Source of the DNA: Anabaenopsis elenkinii CCIBt3563
GTDB taxonomy: Bacteria; Cyanobacteriota; Cyanobacteriia; Cyanobacteriales; Nostocaceae
Direction of reading: 5' to 3'
DNA length: 64,000 nucleotides
Assembly (NCBI RefSeq): GCF_015245355.1
Contig: NZ_CP063311.1
Location: 1,697,217-1,761,216, forward strand
Made by a program: the position numbers and the translations under genes. This document shows positions 58,701-64,000 of this stretch, piece by piece; the stretch's first letter is position 1, and each line of letters opens with the position of its first letter. Below the pieces are notes generated by a model. That model was not told the origin of the DNA. It did no database searches and saw only the letters and a list, made by a program, of their open reading frames with translations.

Positions 58701-61700
58701 GACCCATCTACCTTTTGTTTGAGATTGGAAGTAACAAAAAGACTCTTGAGGTTGATGGTGGTATTGTCCCCAATGCGCGCCAAGGTGGAATAATCATTAG
58801 TCACGGTGGAAGAAGCACCCAAACCAGTAACTACCCCCGCACCGGCGGCGATACTTTCCGGGAGTAGGTCAGAAACACCACTCGCCTCTATAGTCAACAA
58901 CCGCCCATTGACCACGGAACCATTACCCAGGGTAGCGGTTACCTCGTTAACATTATTACCTTTGCCTAGGGTAATCTCCGCAATCATCGCCCCGGCAGCT
59001 AAAGCACCTAGAGCGCCGCCCTTAGCATCAGTCCTGACTTTATTATCCCCTGTGGCTTTAATTTCGACATTACCCAGGGCATTTAAGGTTACACCTTCGG
59101 TAAATGCTCTGACTACGGTGGTAATATTACTTATAGCTTTGTTAGCTGTAACACCAGCCCCAATCCCAGCGGCGGCGGCAATACCTATAGATAGGGTCTG
59201 GGGAATATGACTAACAGCATTAGCTGTAATAGTAGTGTTTTTAGCAGTAATACTCAAAGGAGTAGCACTGGCAGCCCAAACCCTAGTGGGGTCATTATCC
59301 ACAAAGGACTCAACGGTACTCCTAACCTGATTCTTGACTAACGCCACACCCAGAGCCAGGGCTACAGCACCACCCGCAGCAGTTGCGGCTTTAGCCTCCC
59401 CTGTGACCTGAGCATCCTCATGAGCCAGAATACTCACATCTTCCCCACTCACCAGGGTCATCAACCCCGTCACCCTGGAGGTAACATTATTCGCAACAGT
59501 ATTACTAATATTAATACCACCACCACTCACGGCCAAAGCACCCGCAGCTACAGAAGCACTGACAGCATCAACATCATTAATATGTGCCTGCGCCGCAGTG
59601 GCATTAACAGTAATATCTTTTAAACTTTCGATAGTTCTCGCAGCATTGCTGTGAATGTAGGCTTGGATGTCATTACTAATTTCATTCACTACCAGAGACG
59701 CAGCCACAGACAAACCCGCCACACTAGCAGCCACAGCCACACCCATAGCCGAAGCTTTAGTTACCTCACTGTGGGAGTTAGCTTTAACCTCCACAGACCC
59801 TAAATTGATTACCCCCGTGTTTTGGAGATAAGCATAGACCCTAGAAGCCATCTTATTAGTCACAGCCGCCCCACTACCAGCAGCCGCTCCACCAATACCA
59901 GCCGCCACAGCTACAGCCCCAGCAAAGGCGATCGACTTCACAGACTCAACCCCAGTAGCAGCAACCCGCACATCACCAGTTGCAGTCACCGTTGACCCCT
60001 CAACATAAGCCAGAACCTGGTTCTTATAGCCAGTAGAGTCCTGAACACCATCAAAGCCAATCAAATTCCTAGCTAGGCTTACACCCATAGCCCCAGCCGC
60101 AGCTACCAGACCCCCACCCAGAGAACCCGCCGCCGCACCCACCACCGCAGAGAGGTTTACATTGCTGTCTGCCTTTACAACCACATCCCCACCAACGCCA
60201 GCAGTCTCCACATTGCTACTAACCACATAAGCCCCAACCCTGTTAGCAACAACATTTGTCCCCTCAGCCCCAGCACCACTGAGAGCCACACCCAGAGAAG
60301 AAACACCCACAGCCAGAGCAGCCGCCACAGAAGTAGTTTTAATTTGAGCGGTTTCCTTAGCTGAAAGGGCAACTTCACCATTAGTAGTTTTGAGATTAAC
60401 CTTCTGGAGGTAAGCCAACACCTCATTTTTAATGGTATTCCGAGCCAGAGACACGCCAATAGAGACAGAGACAGCCCCCGCCCCGGCGAAGGAAGCCGCG
60501 AGGGATGCAGCACCGGTGAAGGATTCAATGGTAGAGCTATCATCAGCGATTAACTTAACTTCCTTAGCTGTGACAGTAATAGGAGCAGTGACAGTGCTGG
60601 CAATGTAGGAGTTAACTTTACTATTAATTTTGTTCTCTGCACTCACACCGGCTCCGCTCAAGCCCACACCAGCCGTACCCGCTGCTGCTACTGCAAAGGA
60701 ACCAGCCGCTACAGTAGCAGAAATATCAGTATCGGCGATCGCACTTTGATGTAAGTTACCAGTGGCTGTGACATTGGCATTATTAATGTAGGCTTGAACT
60801 TCTCCTGTAATTTTATTTTCAGCCACTGCTGCCCCAATGGATACACCTACCCCCGCAGTACCGCCACCACCCACAGCCCCAGATGCTGCTACAATCAGGG
60901 CATCAATTTTAGATGTATTTTCTGATCTCAGAGTTATATCACCAGCACTAGTAATAGTGCCTCTATTAATATAGGCATTATTTTTATAGGTGATAATATT
61001 ATCTGCCCTTGCCCCAGCCCCACTCACTGCTATACCCGCCGTACCCGCTAACCCAGCAGCGAGGGAAGCGGCGATAGAACTGGCTTGAATCGAAGCAGCT
61101 TCTTTCACCAATGCCATTAAAGCCCCTGTGTTAGTGGTGACGTTAGCATTGCTGGTGTAGGCTGTCACTTCACTAGTAATGGTATTCTGAGCTAAAGACA
61201 CACCAATAGATAAGGAGACACCCGCCGTACCCGCAAAGGAGGCCGCCAGGGAAGCTGCACCGGTGAAGGATTCAATGGTAGAGCTATCATCGGCGATTAA
61301 TTTGACTTCCTTGGCTGTGACAGTAATAGGAGCAGTGGCAGTGCTGGCAATGTAGGAGTTAACTTTACTATTAATTTTGTTTTCCGCACTCACACCAGCC
61401 CCGCCCAAGCCTACGCCCACTTTGCCACCACCAGCTACCGCAAAGGAACCGGCAAATACAGTGGCTAAAATCACAGCATCGGAGATCGCCCTTTGATGTA
61501 AGTTACCACTGGCAGTAACTTGGGAATTATTAATATAAGCCTGGATTTCTTGGGTAATGGCATTGTTCGCAACACCTACTCCCACGGAAGCAGCAGCCCC
61601 TAACTTACCACCAAAAGCTAGAGCACCGGAAGCCGCCAAAATCATAGCATCAACAGATGCACTATTTTGTGATGTCAGTTCTACATTAACTGCGTTAATA

Positions 61701-64000
61701 ATTCGACTGTTATCAATGTAGGCATTATTTTTAGACAGAATGATATTATCAGCCGTAGCACCAGCCCCACTCACAGCAAAACCTGCCTTACTAGCAACTG
61801 CTGCTGCTACAGAAGCGGCGATGGAAGTAGCAGAAATGGCTGTTTCCTGTCTCCACCGGCTGCCATCATTGTAATTCTCCTCAGCCAGATTGTGAGTTAC
61901 TAATTGCCAACGACCAGTATTGCTATAATCTTCAACACTCAAATCAATACCATTAATATTCACCTTAGCTTGATAAAACCCACCGCCAGTACCACCGCCA
62001 GCATAATCATTAGCCAACTTGATAATGTTCCCGGCGGTAATATTGACCAAATCATCTGGTGTTGTAGATTCAGTGGTGTAATTATAAGCTTCCCCTAAGA
62101 AACGATACACTTTATCATCAGCAGTTTTCACCCTATCCCCAATCATCAAAGCCTTTGTCTGGGAGATATCATACCGATGATTAAACTTACTCTGGTCTTC
62201 CAGGGTATTTGCTTGGAGAATGACCGAGCCTGTAATAGTGGCATGGACATCTTTAATGTAGGCAGTGACTTGATTATCAATATAGTTACTTGCCAAAGAC
62301 AAACCTAAAGAAATAGATCCGCTAACTTTACCCCCCGACAAGGAAGCTCCCACAGATACAGCCTGGGCGTCACCGGTAATGCGGGAAGTATCCGCCGCTT
62401 TCACAGTTAGATTCCCACCTTGAGCCGTAATGGCTGTAGTCCCAGCACCATCAATATAGGCATTAGTCCGGGTGGCTATCTTATTGGTAGCCTCTAGCCC
62501 TGCAGCACTCAACCCCAAACCATTACCTTGCAAAGACAAACCAACCGCAACAGAGGTAACAGCCACCGTAGCATCAATGAAAGTATTTGATGTTGCACTC
62601 AAGGTAATGCCCTTAGCCGCAGTAATGGCACTATTCAGAGCATAGGCTTGTACCTCGAAAGGATTGGGAGTAGTTTGACTATACTCATTCCAACCGATTA
62701 AGTTACGGGCTACAGAAGCCCCAATGGAAGCACCGGGGGTAAAACCTTGACTAGCAGCTACGGCAACAGATAGGGATGTTACCTTCGCAGTGATACTACC
62801 GTCATTGGTAGCACTGATAGTGACTACCCCTTGGTTTTCCCCTGTACCCGTTGCCACCACAGGGGCGTTATCTAAATAAGCATTAGCTTTACCCCGAATT
62901 AAATTGAAGGCTAACGCCCCACCACCACTAAAGCCAATAGCATTTTGACCAGAGTTCAAACTCACTGCAACGGCAATGGAGGAAGCAATAGAACTAGCCT
63001 CAATAGCTGCGTTCTGTTGGGCACTAACGGTAACACTGCCATTAGTAGCTGTAACGGAGCCATTCTTGATATAAGCTTCCGTGTTATTGAGGATTTCATT
63101 GCGGGCAGCACTGAAGCCCACAGATACTGTATTGGTTGATGCTGCCCCCACTCCCACCGCCAGGGATGGGGCTTTCACATTGGCATCAATGGTAGATGTA
63201 TTACTTACCTCTACTCGCACACTACCATTATTGGCTCTGACAGTAGGGGTATTTTCCAAGTACGCCCGGCTCAGGGTACCCACTTTGTTGAGGGCTACTA
63301 CTGCACCCACACTCACAGATGTGTTACTAGACTCAGTTTGTAAAGTGCCCACAATGGCTGTGGATGACGTGCCAATATTTGCAGATATATTAGCCTCAGA
63401 ACTGGCAGTTACAGTTAAACCACCCGCAGACTGAATACTAGAGTTGAGAATGTATGCTTGCACTTCTGCTAAATCTGCCGTACCAATACTAGAACCAAAC
63501 AGGGTATCAATGGTGTTGAATAAGAAGTTCTGTGGTTGCCAGCCTATGGTATTGAATGCTAAGGTAACGCCTACAGAAACGCCTTTAGATGTGGTATTAC
63601 TAGTAATCTCGGCATCAATAATAGAAGTGTTTTGAGCATCGACAGTCACACCACCTATATTAGTTGTGATATTACTGCCGGTAATGTAGGCTTTAGCATC
63701 ACTTAATACTAAATTATTAGCAATAATGCCATTAACGGCTATGGATGAACTACTGGCAATGATACTGCCACCTATAGCCTCCACCGTACTTGTATCGGTA
63801 GCTTTAATGGTGGCATTTTCTAAGGCAGATACACTGACATCTGCCACGGTCATGGTGGCTTGCTTGATAAAGCTTTCCACCCCGCCCCTGACATCATTAC
63901 GGACAATCAACCCACCAATGCCCATAGAATCAGAGCCAGTTATACTCAGTCCTACATATTTGTTACCCCATGCCAAGGCATCATCTACAGCACTATCTAA
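55713..64000 (-). pseudogene. Giant gene, N-terminal side fragment (runs off the window)
   Basis: Open from 64000 to the IS (about 2760 residues), then adds 14 IS-encoded residues and stops at 55670. Reading starts before the window: codons L-D-S-A-V-D-D-A-L precede the first start-like TTG at 63976. About residues 1-2000 are Ala/Gly/Ser/Val-rich beta-repeats with phrases such as GASVARNLIG, EVQAYALNS and AYINNANVTATG, closely resembling LktA-type filamentous adhesins. A near-tandem internal duplication lies at 60340-61840. The last part has beta-helix-like repeats and a YRYIP...W module. Confidence 0.88.
60340..61840 (-). repeat. 747-bp tandem duplication inside the giant gene
   Basis: Two successive units of 249 codons, at about 61090-61840 and 60340-61090. 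For example CACCGGTGAAGGATTCAATG starts at 61258 and again at 60511. Over about 150 bp there the units differ at only about ten positions, while other parts are more diverged. Such internal duplication is typical of repeat expansion in adhesins. Confidence 0.85.

Larger units (their letters stand above)
39762..64000 (-). pseudogene. Giant RTX-like / LktA-like surface protein gene, broken in three places, incomplete at the window edge
   Basis: One minus-strand reading frame that enters from beyond 64000 (no start codon in view) and ends at TAG 39762-39764. Three lesions divide it: an IS at 54572-55712 with target duplication TTCTC, an 8-bp tandem duplication at 53104-53119, and an in-frame TAG at 43905-43907. 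Removing the IS with one target copy and one 8-bp unit leaves exactly 23,085 nt in one frame, 7,694 residues plus stop, with only that TAG inside. From N to C the product has Ala/Gly-rich beta-repeats resembling filamentous leukotoxin LktA, then long beta-helix-like regions with modules such as YRYLGE...W, and about 40 RTX-like nonapeptides. It would be a secreted adhesin or toxin. The frame carries at least a dozen HIP1 sites, so it is long resident. Full length cannot be known here. Confidence 0.9.

Overview
The window is chromosomal DNA from a cyanobacterium, most likely a filamentous member of the Nostocales. Three things support this. The palindrome GCGATCGC (HIP1) recurs throughout. There is a heptamer short tandem repeat of the STRR type at 38025-38052. 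The gene content is also cyanobacterial: petL, crtISO (crtH), ferredoxin-sulfite reductase, and the 2-oxoglutarate decarboxylase / succinic semialdehyde dehydrogenase pair that closes the cyanobacterial TCA cycle. I cannot name the species from the sequence alone.

Positions 1-24860 are mostly housekeeping genes: argS; 2-OGDC and SSADH (minus strand); an insertion sequence; petL; aroB; a PLP-dependent deaminase-like enzyme; purT; a truncated lipoprotein gene overlapping crtISO; upp; yggT; aroE; an alpha/beta hydrolase; thioredoxin; a mercuric-reductase-like flavoprotein beside a TVP38/DedA-type membrane protein; tRNA-Arg(UCU); an HTH protein; cutA; and an ADP-ribosylglycohydrolase. Positions 24930-28270 hold a single-polypeptide MmeI-like (type IIL) restriction-modification gene. 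It lies between two imperfect direct repeat blocks rich in a 15-bp palindromic element, next to a relic of a second copy of its own 5' end. Next come sir, rsmE, a small conserved protein gene, a lipase-like hydrolase, a VOC protein, a tnpB relic and a DUF92/VTE6-like gene.

Positions 34323-64000 look like a secretion and surface-protein locus. A parvulin-type isomerase gene overlaps a type I secretion ABC transporter gene (cNMP-like, C39-like, TM and ATPase domains), followed by a subtilase. Convergent to these, on the minus strand, lies one enormous gene that continues past the right edge. It has Ala/Gly-rich beta-repeats resembling the leukotoxin-LktA type of filamentous adhesin, duplicated modules, and about 40 Asn-rich RTX-like nonapeptides at its C-terminus. 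It is broken in three places: a 1141-bp IS insertion with a 5-bp target duplication (54572-55712), an 8-bp tandem duplication that shifts the frame (53104-53119), and an in-frame TAG (43905-43907). Removing the IS plus one target-site copy and one 8-bp unit, and reading the TAG as sense, restores a single frame of 23,085 nt (7,694 residues plus stop) within the window. The IS is a near-identical sister of the copy at 5767-6907, so that hit is recent. A plausible reading is a giant type-I-secreted adhesin or toxin that has recently been lost or is switched off in this strain.
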